A stretch of 64,000 nt of DNA from Chimonanthus salicifolius (taxonomy: Eukaryota; Streptophyta; Magnoliopsida; Laurales; Calycanthaceae): positions 31,292,869 through 31,356,868 of the forward strand of contig CM023533.1 in assembly GCA_013350335.1 (NCBI GenBank). Direction: 5' to 3'. The notes below the pieces were generated by a model. It had not been told where the DNA came from and ran no database searches. It saw nothing but the letters and a program-made list of their open reading frames with translations. The translations under genes and the position numbers were made by a program. Every line of letters begins with the position of its first letter. The first letter of the stretch is position 1. This document shows, one piece after another, positions 36,579-49,424 of this stretch.

Positions 36579-37292
36579 TACTCCATCTATCCCAATTTAG
36601 TTATTTGATATACATTTTGGAACTGTCTCAAAATACTTGTCCTATTTTGATATCTAAAAGAGTTATAAGACTAAGGTCCAAATATCGGCTGATACATATC
36701 GTATCGGCCGATATATATCGGTTTTTTTTAACCGAGTAATATCGGCCGATACGATAAGTATCGGCCGTACATACCGAATATCGGCCGATATGGCCGATAT
36801 TCGGTCCGAACTATCGGTCACAATATCGGTATTTAAAAAAAAAAAAAATATTTAAACACCGATACGGTTTTTCGCGGTTTTCCACGGTTTACGGTTCTCA
36901 GGGGTATTCACGGTTTTTTTCGGTTTTCCACGGTTTTCTGCGGTTCAGGGTTTACGGTTCCAGGGGTGTTCACGGTTTTTTACGGTTTTTTGCGGTTTTT
37001 TGCGGTTTTTCGTGGTTTTGTCGCGGTTCATCACTTTTTATCACAGTTTTTTGCGGTTTTTTCACGGTTCCGATATCGGAGGAGAGAGAAAATGCCGATA
37101 TCGGTATGAGAGATACAATTATCGGCCGAAATATCGTCCGTATCGCATATCGGCCGATATTTACATATCGGTCGAGCCGATTTTTGAATCCATGTTATAG
37201 GATATTGGAGAAAAATTCATAGGCCTTTTGAAAGTCTTTTCTTAAAAATCAAAATTTTAAAATGAAACAACTAAAATAAGACGAAATAAGTA
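36579..37292. mobile_element. Stowaway-like MITE interrupted by a second element
   Basis: The left terminus TACTCCATCTATCCCAATTTAG and the reverse complement of the right end, TACTTATTTCGTCTTATTTTAG, are related to the terminal repeats of the MITE at 45475. The two halves, 36579-36669 and 37194-37292, are separated by a 524-bp insertion described next. Confidence 0.6.
36670..37193. mobile_element. 524-bp palindrome-word element (TATCGGCCGATA / CGGTTTTT) nested in a MITE
   Basis: The left part repeats ATCGGCCGATA many times on both strands. The middle is a degenerate tandem of CGGTTTTT/CACGG words (36850-37070). The right part returns to ATCGGCCGAT. Its ends carry imperfect inverted repeats (CCAAATATCGGCT against TCAAAAATCGGCT). 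The flanks GTTATAAG (36662-36669) and GTTATAGG (37194-37201) look like an 8-bp target-site duplication with one mismatch, which suggests hAT-type mobility. Confidence 0.6.
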
Positions 37293-38929
37293 TTATATAT
37301 TCACATAGATTTAAGATATAATATTTATTTTACCAGTTATAAGGTCTTAATTCATAATCAACAATGTCAACTAAGGTGTTGCAATTTTGTTCATTGAATG
37401 ACAACGCTACAAATATAATAATTGTGTAGCCGTGTCCCTATTGATGTTATTAATCTTTTTTTAACATCTCTCTGATGTGATTTGATATTAAAGAGAGTTG
37501 TAACCTCAGTGCTCTTCATATTGACAGGGTGTGGCCCGTTGATACCGAATCCAACATTCAATTTTGAGTGGAGCATGATCTCACCCACCTCTAATGAGCA
37601 CCAAAGAGTAGTACATTGTTTTAGACATCATATGATAATAATTTATCATTATTTTTAATTAAAATGATTAATGATAAAGAAACACTTCAGTTTTAATTTT
37701 TATAGATACCTAGGTATTACTTTACAATTTAAGTTTCGTTGTCTACTTGAATCAGCTTGACCTATTTAGTGAACCGACCAAATTTGTTGGATCTCTTATT
37801 TAACAAGTGATTTTAAGTGGGTCAAATCTATTAAGAGTCTACTTGGATTAAGCTATTAATAAATGGGTTATGTTGCATTGATCCACTTAAGCTTGACCAT
37901 CTACTCATATTGGATCGACCCATTTAATAAATTGGCTGCGATGTATTGGATCAACCCATTATATAAATGAGTTGAGTTAACCCAATTTATCTTAGTCAAG
38001 AAATCGGTGGGTTGGGTTACCTATTTGTAAATTTAGGATCGAGTCAGGTTGGGGAAAAAACCTGCATAGAATCCGGATTGGACTATGTTCAGAAATTTAA
38101 AATCAATTCAAATTGACCTGATCCAACTCGAGTTTTAATAAATATAAAAAAACTGCCGTGATTTTTTTCTCAAATTTGGGCTAAAAAGCTGGTTGGATTA
38201 TTGGGCTAGCAACTCGGGTCAGATTGAGCAAGCAACTTGAGTCAGGTTGGGTTGAGCAATTTGGGCCATCAACTCAAGTTGGGTCGGACTTAATAATTTT
38301 TTATATGAGTTGCGTTGGATTTATAAAACTTGATCCAACCTATGTGAATTTCAGCTCTAGAAAATCTCTACCATACCTTATGAACTTTCACTTGATAGAT
38401 ATAGTTTATATCCTTTTGGTTGAAATGATCTTTCCTTTGGATATCATTAGTAAAATTGAATTTAAATAGATTAATGTGTATTTGACTACTCTAAATTTTT
38501 AAAGATTAGAATTTTTTTAAATTCATAGGAAATAAAATATTTCAATGTAAAAATGTTTATCAAGCAGTAGATTAGTAGACAATATGAAATTTTGAGCTAC
38601 ATCAGGCATCGTGTATATGTAGATATCCATCTCCTTTTGAATATTTAATTAAAATTTTACTTTAATTTTTGTAGGCTTTTTTTACTCTAATAACAACCAA
38701 ATCTTTCTGTCCTCCAATTACAACTAATTAGCAAGACTGTGAATAATGTATGTAAATTGTAAAGAAATCATGTTATTACATATTGTACTGGAGCCACTGT
38801 TTGTTTGTGATATCTCTGTACAAGTCCATGTAAAACACATTAACCATAAATGATCTTCTGGACCCAAAACTCAAAATTGGTCAAATAGTTGTTGGGTTTG
38901 AGCCATTGCTCTATCGATATTTTTGCTTA

Positions 38930-39094
38930 CATAGATATAGTTCAACGTAATCTCTCGTTTCAAGAAGTAAGAGGTACCAGATTTGAGCTCTCATAGCCTC
39001 ATCTGGTGTGTCCTAAGGGCAGTGAGTATCACTCGTAGGGATTTTACGCTAGATTTTCCACAGTTTTTCACACATAATTCAAAAAAAAAAAAAA
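38930..39094 (+). mobile_element. SINE family A, copy 2
   Basis: A head with ATATAGTTCAACGTAAT (box A) and CCAGATTTGAGCTC (box B), then TGGTGTGTCCTAAGG, GTAGGGATTTTACGC, TTTTCCACAG, ACACATAATTC and an A14 tail. It follows the layout of the copy at 53458. Confidence 0.7.
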
Positions 39095-39547
39095 GTTTTA
39101 CCAAGAAACAACCATATGCAACAATTAACTTCAAAATGGATGGGATAGAGGACTTTGATGTCTAACTCTTAACAATTGACGATTTAAGCCCATAGCTAGT
39201 CCATTAAAGGTCCAGGGTGCTGATATTGCTGGGCCTGCATCGCATCGCTCATTGTTTTTGGGCCAGTGACACTGAAAGACTGAATGCATGCATTAGTAAT
39301 GATGTTTTAGGCCCATGTTAACATGGAGCTCTGAGTTCAGGTCTAAGTAAAACACTTGTTGCTTCTTCTGACCAATTTTAAGGCCCATTCTGAATGCAAA
39401 TCCAGGCTTGCTAATACCACTAATATACTCGGGCCTGTATACAGCCTTTTTTTTTTTGTGGGTAAGGAGATCAAGTTAGAAGTCATGGGCCAGGATATAA
39501 TTATTATAGTCAAGTTGTCTACACTTGATCATTTCTCATAACAAATG

Positions 39548-39651
39548 TTTTTGGCTTTTTTGATACACGAGACTTGTAGGTAATTTCATGTATTCATGGA
39601 ATTAGTCTCACCTCCAATGTGAAGAGGGGATACCCATGTTATAAAAAAAAA
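39548..39651 (+). mobile_element. SINE-like family C, copy 1, with A tail
   Basis: ATTAGTCTCACCTCCAATGT, GGATACCCATGTT and an A11 tail match, in opposite orientation, the sequences at 49425 and 56095. Only the 3' half is present. Confidence 0.45.
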
Positions 39652-40322
39652 AATGAATTAGAATCTCATATTACTTTAATATATGAATTTGAGAACTGTT
39701 AAGAATATCAGTATTTTTTATAACAAAAGATATCGATGTTATTTATCACTATTTAAATAATAAAAAATAGATAAAAATGTTTTAATGTAGATGTGCAAAA
39801 CATTAAAAATATGTCTCCCATCTTCAATGTTGATGTGCAGCCAACATTGACTTCAATACATTATATCACCTATGGCTGCAATCATTAAAAAATATTATTA
39901 TTCAACTTCACAATATTAAATTCCCTTGATTTATATGTTGGAATACAACACATTTATTTTAGGTTGGAGAGAAAAATTTATTTTCAAGATAACATATAAA
40001 CAAAAATTGAAAGTTCTTCATTTGTATATTTGTTGACAACTACTTTATTTTCTATATATCATCTATGGTCCAATTCAGTCTTGGTACTCTATTTGATCAG
40101 ATGATCTTAACCGTTCAATACGATGGCAATTCGAACATGACCAACTGCTGACCACAGGCCCGGATGCTTCTGTTTGGAAATCAATCAAGTGACTGAATCG
40201 AACAAACTTAGATTAAATTACCAGAACTGGGTTGTGACCTGTTTGAAAGAACAGTTGGATTTTTTTTTTTTCAATTCAGTTTGAATGATTCTGAGCAGCC
40301 ACAAATGTGGCACAGTTGGCAT

Positions 40323-40502
40323 CATTGTTTAAAAAATTGAAAAGACTCAGTTGAGTCGGTCTGAGTTGGTTCAACTCAAAATCTCAATAGATTTTAAGTC
40401 AATGAATTTTTCTAAATTTTTCAATTTTTTCTAAGAACTCGGTCAAATTTCTCAAGTTAGTGAGATTTCAAGTGGAGTCGAATTTTGAGTTTTTGAACAA
40501 TG
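40323..40502. mobile_element. Short element with CATTGTTYAAAAA inverted ends and GAGTC words
   Basis: Left end CATTGTTTAAAAAATTG and right end TTTTTGAACAATG are inverted repeats. The interior repeats GACTCAGTTGAGTC-like words. Flanks are only loosely similar, so the ends are tentative. Confidence 0.4.
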
Positions 40503-40974
40503 GTTGATGTATGGTACTAGTTGAGTATCTATTTTAAATGGGGAGACTGCATATTTATCATGAGATGTGTCCTGTATGGTTGGGTGTGATGAATAGAGAA
40601 CTTCATGGATGATATAATTTAGGGGAACCTTTTCGATCTAATCATCATAACTTTGTTAGATGGACCAAGAAAAATCAATGCTTTTGTAAAAATTATGGAG
40701 CTCAAATTTTACACAATTAATATCCTTATTATTATCTACATATTCCATCTGAAAATATATGGCCCACCTCAATATTTAAAGAGATGCCTCCTTAGATAGA
40801 GAGACTTGAGAAGTCTCCCTAGAGTTTTTCTACTAGTTATGGTCCACTCAATGTTAAACTTGTAACGGATGAAATTATAAATTCAGGTTCTTTGAAAAAA
40901 ATTGAAATAAGTGCACTATATAGTTGTTCGACATTGTGGTCACATTTTTTTTAAAAAGCTATTATGGATATCTC

Positions 40975-41115
40975 TAGCCCACATTATAAGTGAAGCTAAT
41001 TTCACATATACTCAAAACCACCTCAAAGCCTCGTTAAGTTTAAACTTAGAAGAATTGAACCAAAGACCTCTGATCTAATCACAAGAGATCAAACCAATTG
41101 CGTTACTTGTGTGGG
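40975..41115 (-). mobile_element. SINE-like tRNA-derived fragment
   Basis: On the minus strand, CAATTGGTTTGATCTCTTG (box A-like) and GGTCTTTGGTTCAATTCTT (box B-like) are spaced as in a tRNA head. No clear tail or target-site duplication. Confidence 0.35.
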
Positions 41116-41904
41116 GTACATTTACAAGGTCCTCACCCTTGTGATATCTTAAACATGAAAACTTTATATAAATGAAAATAATATTTAGGAGTTTGGTCAT
41201 GACCCTTTATTTGTGGTGGGAATATTTTTCAAATTGAATATCTAATTCTACAATGAACTACAATTTTTTGGTAATGAACAGAGGCATAGTGCAGTGGATG
41301 TCACAGCTAAGATGTTTCAACAGTTGCTTGTAATATGGATAGATATGGGGTGATGAAAAATGACCTAGTCAATCATTTGAAATGTGGGAAGCTTTTGAAA
41401 AAAAGAATTCACATCTAATTCTAAAAAAATGAATAGTGAAATCCCATTTGATATTATTGGGCTAAATCATTACTAAAAGTGGCCACAACACAAGTGAGGA
41501 GGAGAAAAAAATGCTGTCAACTTCACTAATGGGGCAAGCAAATAGGCCTTAAAGGAAGCAATCGAACAAGCACTTAATTGCCACTAGGACCACACATGCA
41601 ATGCTTTAGCTCTATTCTCTGGCTTTGGCTATAATTCTACAACACTTGAACTTAGCTTCACTTCCATGGATTGTTTTTCTCACTTCAAATAACTACGAAG
41701 AAAATCATAAAAAAGTGGTCTAGTGCCCCTCTAAAATGAAAATCATAGCCTTGCAACAAAAGCAGCTATGATTTATTATTCTTATGTGCGACTCAATTAT
41801 TTTTAATTATACGGGTGAATTTATATGTATGGATAAATAAGTTATGACCCTCATATTTGGTGGTATTTGACACATACGAGTCTCTTTACGAGAGAAAAAT
41901 TCTT

Positions 41905-42210
41905 GAGGTTGAATTTACTTTCAAAAGTTAGCTATTGAGAGAAGGATGTTTCAAGAGTTATATAAAGTAATTGGTTTCACTAATTAACCGATGTGAGACT
42001 TTTTGTCACTTCACGCCGCTCTCATATGGAACTGTATCCTGCGGCTACACGCAAAACCTGCTCTAATACCATGTTAGAAAACCACGATTAGACAACATTT
42101 TTGAGGTAGAATTACTCTCAAAAGTTAACAATTGAAAAAAGAGTGCCTCAAGAATTATATATATTCGTTGTTTTTACAAATTAATTAATGTAAGACTTTT
42201 TGTCACTCCC
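41905..42210 (-). mobile_element. TRIM family 1, copy b, diverged
   Basis: The right LTR starts TGTTAGAAAACCACG at about 42073. The preceding internal region ends AACCTGCTCTAATACCA, complementary to TGGTATTAGAGCAGGTT, the primer-binding site of copy a with one change. The left LTR is recognisable from CTCAAAAGTTAG-like and GACTTTTTGTCACTTCAC blocks but has lost its 5' end. Confidence 0.7.
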
Positions 42211-42491
42211 GTATGTTTGTCTGAGCCACTTATAAGTGATTCTTTATTCTTTTATTTCATAACACAACATCATCCTTTAAGTGAGAAAGGAGAGAGTTAT
42301 CGGAAAGAGAGACTCATGTGAGTATTCTTGTTGTTGTAAACAAAAAGTTAGGGTTTTTTTCTCCCATTTTAATCGAGAGGGTAAGGAGGGTCTTCTGTAT
42401 TTACAAGAATGGTGATCTTCAAAGCTAATATGCTGAAAAGGTAAATCTGTAACTCTGTTTTTAGTAGTAGATTTGAATTGTGATCTCATGG

Positions 42492-42496
<5 letters not shown>

Positions 42497-42530
<34 letters not shown>
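42497..42530. repeat. (TC)n microsatellite
   Basis: About 17 uninterrupted TC units. Confidence 0.95.
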
Positions 42531-42539
<9 letters not shown>

Positions 42540-44580
42540 GGGTTTTCTATGTAAATTGGTTTATTCATCTCTCACTATTGCTCTCTTTATTTTATCCATT
42601 TCAATGCTTGTGATGATTGTGTTGGATCAGTATGTTTCATATTGCATTCTTTGTGTTTGTTAAAATTTAACCTAACTCCTATAAATACAGAGAGTTCTGC
42701 ATCTCATTCTAACAAAACTTTCACCATCTGATTCACATTGAAAAACATGTCAAACTTTATGGTGAATTGCCCATCTACTTTAGATCCCTTCAAACCATCG
42801 GTCTGGATCAAAAATTGTGGGAGCCACTCATACTATCATGCCCTTGAATCTTTGGACTCTCTTGCTAGAATATGTTTCACATAATGGGGTGACCAAAGAA
42901 GAAAATGACATCTACTTATTAGTATTGGAAGTTGGAAGTTAGGCATTCTTTGATGCTGACCAAAGAAGCAATTTAATCCCCATGAAAGATGTGGCCTCAC
43001 TGTGACCACTTGGTTGTAGAATTTCCTGAATGTCTTGCACATGTTTTCTTGACAAGATGTACAAACCAATGTAATTTGCACAGACCATCCCACAGAGACA
43101 CCAATGGAATTTGGAATCATCTAAAATGTAGAATGACTTTGAAATTTCAATAGATATGCTGACATAAGTTCGAATGGTAACTTGTAGTTAATGATTTGAA
43201 GACTGTTGCATTAACCTTTAAAAATTCCCCACCTTAAGGTTGGAAGAATCTGCTGAGTTCTTCTTTGGGTAGTTTGATAGGTCAAGCCAATGAAAATAAT
43301 AATACCATAGGATCATTTTCATTTGCATCAAAGACTTGAGCTTTTATGATCTGAAGAAAAAAAATGGATAAATGGAAACAAAAGGGTATTGCAATTCCCC
43401 TATGGGTTTGTCAATTTTAAAAAGTAGTAGCAAATAATCTGTATTTAGGGAAAAAAAGATTATCTTAAGGAGCTGTTTGTCATTTTACAGCTATGAAAAA
43501 TGATCATGCAAAATAACATCCTTCTTTCCTCTTTCATGGAATAGAAGAACTTAGTTAGACCACAACAAATTTGACATTTTCCTCTCCTTTTAAGGAATTC
43601 ATTTTGTAGAGAGGGGTAGAAAAATTTATTGAAGAAAATGGGAAGTTTTCTTTACTCGCCAATACAATGTTTCAATAATTTCAACGAAAATAAAGATTTT
43701 GATATTAATAATCAAAACATCATGCCTTTACATTCTGACACGAGACTGAATTTCATAACACTTGTTGAATGATATAAATAAAACCCTAATATAATTCTCT
43801 CTATAGAACTCTTTTTAGTATCTCTACCCAATATTAAGACACGGGTAATTACTATTATTGAATGTGTACATGGCAACAAGAATTTGTACTCAAATATAGC
43901 TTAGCTTGGAGGAGTTCAGTGGCATTTAGTCATTAATCAATTTTATTTGGCCATAAAAGGAACTTTAGATATTGATTGCAAAGATGCAAATTTGCATATG
44001 CACACCAATATTTTATGTGGCGACACATCAAGGTCACTGAATATGAGTATTGGACCAATGCCCTCACTGACTCCTACATTTTCCGTTCCTCTACGTCACG
44101 ATGACGACAGCGACAACTGACATGAGGCTGCCGACGGCGACGTTTCGCTAATTCAGATGCTTAAAAAATAACCATTTGTTTAAAGTTACCTAAGCACCTT
44201 ATTACCCATATTGTTAGTGGATCAAGACCTTATTAGCAGTACGTAAGCAAAATAGACATGCGTGCAAGTTTGCATTTACTCTAGAATCCACTCAAGAATA
44301 AAGAAGAATAGAAAGAGATCACTCACCAAAAAAGAAACATAGAATACCAAGAGACGACACTGTAAGCCATATATGCTGCTGCTATATATCCTCCAGTTAA
44401 CTGGATAAAGAAAAAGAAAAGAGAAAAGAGAAACAAAGACAGTTAACTGAATAAACACCCACTAATCTAAACATATAGAAATATATTATGAAAGAATGAC
44501 ATTAAAGAAGATTAGAGAACTAGAAATAAGATGATGATGATGTGCTTATCCTCTCTAACCCAATAAAAATAATAAGAAGT

Positions 44581-44735
44581 AGACTTCTTAGAGTACCTGA
44601 CTAATCATTGGAGCATGTGCAAACCTCAATCTCCATAGTCCATACATACTGGATAAAACTACGGTGAGTGACCCTTTGGAGGAGTGCGAATTATGAACCT
44701 TTTTCATATGCTCTCGGGAGTCCGACTTCATTTTT
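44581..44735 (-). mobile_element. SINE family B, copy 3
   Basis: Shares CTTAGAGTACCTGACTAATC, GTGCAAACCTCAATCTCC, CATACATACTGGATAAAACT and AGTGACCCTTTGGAGGAGTG with the other family-B copies, in minus orientation. Confidence 0.65.
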
Positions 44736-45336
44736 ATCTATAGGGTTATGTTAGAGGGCAGAACTTACCAATTAAAGATTTGGTTCAGAAAATATATACT
44801 AGGTCATATGGATGTTTTACTTGCAACATTTCATATTCATCGAATCATCTTAGTTTTGAGTTTAAAATTCAACATTTTAATGGTCTAATTGACTGATATG
44901 CGCTCCCAGCAAGTTGATTGTGTAAAATAGATACTTTATTAAGAGTTTCAGTGGATTATTTGAGTTCTAGAGCATTGTTCTTGCTTTCATTAGTGTAGAC
45001 AAATCCAAACCAGTATGTGAGGTCCATGATGGATAAAGAAACTCGAGCAAGAGGGAATTAAGTTAGCAAGGAGAGTTTGATTATATTATTTTAGTGCTCA
45101 TATATCCACAGTTCCAAACTCCCCCACCCCACCTCCACCAAACAATTCCATTTTTCATATCGTGTGAGCCGGCCGATATATATCGTTTCAACCGATATTT
45201 TTACCCAGGATGACATCTACACTCTTCTACTCTTTCTTGTGAAGAGAAAAATATTTTAGCTTTAGTCTCTAAAGAAGGCCATGTAAACTTTCCTTTCCAT
45301 AGGGGCAATATGTGGTCATGTTTGATCCTAGTTTTG

Positions 45337-45360
45337 CCCCACCCCACCCCACCCCACCCC
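45337..45360. repeat. (CCCCA)n microsatellite
   Basis: Four to five CCCCA units in tandem, C-rich in an AT-rich region. Confidence 0.9.
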
Positions 45361-45474
45361 TACTTACAAATGTGAATACAGAAGCAGACATTGCAGCCAG
45401 AGGCTCCTCCCTTGATGTCAAAGACTCCTGTCAAGTCCGACTTCCACATAGGCCATCTTTAAAGTGAAAAATTA

Positions 45475-45682
45475 TACTCTCTCCATCCTATTTTAGTTGT
45501 CTCATTTTAAACATTTGTATTTTTTAAGGAACTTGAATTTGACTTAAAACCACCATGCAGCAGTTGGGAGGTGATTCTCATCTATTTCAACACATTTTAT
45601 GCTACTCCAATATAAATGGGACAATTATTTTGGGACAATTCTAAAATCCATATGAAACAACTAAATTGAAACGAAGGGAGTA
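45475..45682. mobile_element. Stowaway-type MITE, complete
   Basis: A 208-bp element whose ends TACTCTCTCCATCCTATTTT and GAAACGAAGGGAGTA are inverted repeats of the CTCCCTCCGT type known from plant Stowaway MITEs, flanked by TA. It has two homologous copies at 36402 and 36579. Confidence 0.8.
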
Positions 45683-45935
45683 TATTGTAACCCCAACTTC
45701 AGTTTTATTAGTTCTTTCGAACTCAAGCTTGCAATATAATCTTAATTACATTATAATCTATTAATTTCTTTTAATATACCAATCCATGTTTTTAAGAGTC
45801 TCTCTTCCTATTATCTTTTCTGATCCAGTCCTTATAGATTATACTAGAGTCATTTCAGGTCTTTTCAACACTCATATAATTTAAATATGTGATATATGCA
45901 CCCTTATACTTTCTTTTATGGAAACAATCTTTTCA

Positions 45936-46100
45936 TGATCAAAGTATTCAGATATCTTAAAGTACTCGACTAATTCTCGAGGTGTGTGTGCGCCTCTCTA
46001 CCTATACACACCGGATAACTCTACAAAGAATAGTCTTTTGAAGTGGAGTGGGAATCAAACTCAGAACTTTCATCACTTTATGAGGCAAAAAACTTTAATT
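45936..46100 (-). mobile_element. SINE family B, copy 4
   Basis: ATGATCAAAGTATTCAGATATCTTAAAGTACTCGACTAATT, CTATACACACCGGATAACTCT, AAGTGGAGTGGGAATCAAAC and CTCAGAACTTTCATC blocks match the family; it reads in minus orientation. Confidence 0.65.
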
Positions 46101-46754
46101 TCTTATAGTTTTACATTCATTTAAAATTCTCTTATTATTACATGCACCCATCATAGCACAAAGATCTTTGTTATTGATTTTTTTTCTACTTCTATTTATT
46201 CATCATTTAAATATTCAACTCCATACAGCACTAAAGTTCTAGTTATCCGCTTACATGTTCATTGTTCTACCAGAAAATTATTGGGTCAGCCTTTTATACA
46301 CCACCAAGCCAAAGATAAAGCATCATTGGTCAAATACAAAACTTTCAGACCAACACATAGGAAAAGAAGTTTGGGTATGTACTTCAAAGGTGAAAGCTAC
46401 ATTGTCGTTGATCATCAGAAATGAGTTTTCATATTCAACGTATCAAGATCTAGTTAGAGATTTGTCAACTTCTTTGAATGGAAGACAAAAATATAAAATA
46501 TTTGTTGGAATTTTTACATCCACCACCACAAGGTATGTTCTAAGTTCATTGCTGATAAATCATTGGAAAACATGGCTGAGTTGGATTGAGTTACTCAGGG
46601 ATAGCGAATTTCGAGTTCAAATTCAGCTGAATTAATGGCAACTAAAGAGTGTTCAAATTCTCAAACAAGAAATCTAAGGGTTGTTAAACTAGGAGAAGTC
46701 TTGGATAAAAGAATTAAGGAGAATTTCTATTCTTTGAGATAAATTGAAATCTTT

Positions 46755-46850
46755 TTTTTTTTCCTGACTTTCACTTCACCGAGACTCGAATCCAGCCCAA
46801 GGACAAGAAGCTGAACTTGAAGGCCACGCAGGCAGTGAGTATGATAAGAT
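46755..46850 (-). mobile_element. SINE-like head fragment
   Basis: On the minus strand, GCTGGATTCGAGTCTCGG resembles box B and lies about 50 bases from CACTGCCTGCGTGGCC. A T run at 46752-46763 could be the tail on the complementary strand. Weak. Confidence 0.3.
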
Positions 46851-47302
46851 AAGTTGAAATTAATGATTAAATGATTTAGGTGAAGAACTTAATAAGGCTA
46901 CATAAGTTGTGTTTAATGCATATTACAATCTTAAATAAGTGACCAAATTTGTATTGTGCTTGACATGGGGCCAACCTTAAACTTATTATATTTAGTGAAT
47001 ATTTTATCTAACTTGACTCTTGTCTAGTCTAATTATATTCAATGGTTAATTTAACTTTAACCAAATTATTTATTAAATAAATTGATTTAGTTTTTATACG
47101 TTACTAGTCATTTATTAAATGAGCTCGTTCACACATTAAAATTATTAAAAAGCATAAGAAAGCCCTTTTATTAGATATTTGATTCAAAAATTCATAATTA
47201 ACGTATAATACTTATCAAAGTCAATATTCCTTTTTAGGGTCAAAACTTATTTCTTGTTTCAAATTAAGAATTAGGGTGCAACTTATAGACAACCGTGGAA
47301 AC

Positions 47303-47598
47303 CAGGACTGCAACTCGGGTCGGGTTTTGGCTTGACCTGCATGATCCGACCCGAGAAATCATGTGGGTCGGGTCGAGAATTTCGGGTCAGCGGGTGGGGT
47401 TTGTTGAGAAGATAAAAGCCAGGCCTGACCCAACCCGACCCGGCTAAAATGGGTTCAGAATGTGGGTCGGGTCAGAATTCGAGTTGGGTCGGGTCGTGAA
47501 GTTCGGGTTGAAAATTCGAGTTGGGTTCCATATATATCAACTCAGGTAGGATTTAGGTTTTAAGGAATCCGACCCGTCCGACCCAAGTTGCAATCCTA
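47303..47598. mobile_element. 296-bp hAT-like non-autonomous element with 8-bp TSD
   Basis: Ends CAGGACTGCAACTCGGGTCGG and (reverse complement of the right end) TAGGATTGCAACTTGGGTCGG agree at 18 of 21 positions. Perfect 8-bp GTGGAAAC duplications flank it at 47295-47302 and 47599-47606. The interior is almost entirely GGGTCGGGT/ACCCGACCC words. TSD length and terminal CAGG point to hAT. Confidence 0.8.
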
Positions 47599-49424
47599 GT
47601 GGAAACTTTAACAAGCCAAACCTCACTCGAATATTTCTTAACGAGTTTAAATTGAAAGTTGGGTGTGGATTAGATGGGTGGCTTAGTAGATAAGAGTTGG
47701 AGCTCATTAGAGAAAAATAGAGCGTTTATAGGAGAGAAATGATTTGTTAAATATAAATAATTATCAAAATATAAATTAAATTTCAATAGATATCTATAAA
47801 ATATTGAAGTTAAAAACTATCTTAGAAAAATCAATAAAATTTGCAAATTACCCATTAAGAAAAACAACTAAGTTTGAGACGCCTAGATACCTTGATTTTT
47901 TTTTTTTAAAAAAAAAAAACCAAGTTCACTTAAGAAGAATTATTAACCAACTTAAGTCTTACCCTTTTTTTTAATCTGTGTTATAAGAGAACATACTTGC
48001 TGTATTTGAATTATTTTCACCTTTTCAATTTATTACAATAAAATAAAGAGTATAATAGATGCACTGTCCCTTTTCTTTATAAAAAATCAGTACCCAAATC
48101 AATTTCCTTTATTTTGAAACCCAAGATTGAACCCTACTTCTTGATATGAATTTTTTATGTTATTATATTAAGGGGAAATTCTTGAATACTTGCTTAAAAT
48201 ATGCTTTTTTATACTGTATAATATTATCATTGTTATATCCACTAATTTCATATATTTAAGATAAACTTTTTAAATTCTACTCTATTCCTTTTTTCTTATA
48301 AAAATGAATGATAAGACAGTATATATAAGTTATTATAAGTTTATAACAGTAAAGCAGAATTTGCATGGCTCTATTTGACAGAGTTGAGTGATCTTTTCTT
48401 TTACGATAAACTTGAGAAGGAATCACCTCCAAAAGAATTCACCAGAAAGAGCTTCCAGTGGGAATTTTTTTTGGGATCTCATATGCTTAGACCTTAGAGA
48501 CCCTTATCTCCTTGTTGTCAAGGAAATCTGAGGAGTTAAAGTTTCCAAGAAAGTTGCCCAAAAGCATAATTCAAGGGAAAAAAGTTCCTATGATAAGATA
48601 AGGTTGAATGAGAGACATCTATCTACTGAACCCTGAGGGCCTTGGTTGCATATTATGACAGAATAAGAAATTCCCTAAATTGTGGAATTAGCAAATTCTA
48701 AGAATTGTCTAATCTGGAGAAAAATCCTGCTCATTGCCTCTTTTTTTTTTTTTCAATTATCCCATGGACATTTTGTGTTTAGCGATACGGGTTTTAGTGT
48801 ATTTTCGATTTTATCCTTTATATGAACAGTAAAATTTCGATGAGCTGATTTTTATTTTTTATGTGAATTTCGGCGAGCCGATTTGCAACGTTCATGAATT
48901 TTGACGAGCCGATTTGCATTGTTTATGAATTTTAGAGAGCCAACTTGCAATTTCGGCGCGAGCCGATTTGCACTATTAATGAATTTCTGACATTTTTTTT
49001 TCTTCAGTACGGCAAGTGGAGGGTAAATTGGCCACCACGGTAAAACTCATGTCTGTATACACAAAATGTCCATGAGAAAATCGTTGGCCTTTTTTCTTTT
49101 CTTTTTTCTTTTTTCCCTGTTTGGTAGGTGTAAAATTATAAGAACCAGAGAAACTGAAAAGTCTCCTACTCAAAGATCTCTGGATGAATCAACTGGGCTT
49201 CAAGAATCAACACTACATTGAAATACAAATTCCATTATAACCAAAGAAAGGTAAGAGTCCTGGCATATCGGTTTTGTCTACTCTGATGCAGTAGACATTA
49301 TTTTTCTCCAATTTTGCAAATTTCCACCGATTCCGATTCCACTAAGTAACTTCTAGTTATTTGGTTCAAAGAGTACTCCGTTGTAATATAGTGAATTTCA
49401 AAAGTTGTTTAGATTAGATGTCTT

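Noticed and set aside
36690..37190. Centromeric or telomeric satellite
   Set aside because: The ATCGGCCGAT and CGGTTTTT words are degenerate, irregularly spaced and bounded by a probable target-site duplication, which fits a single mobile element better than a satellite array.
46255..46635. 126-residue plus-strand open frame
   Set aside because: No recognisable motif, and its codon composition matches the AT-rich background. Probably chance.
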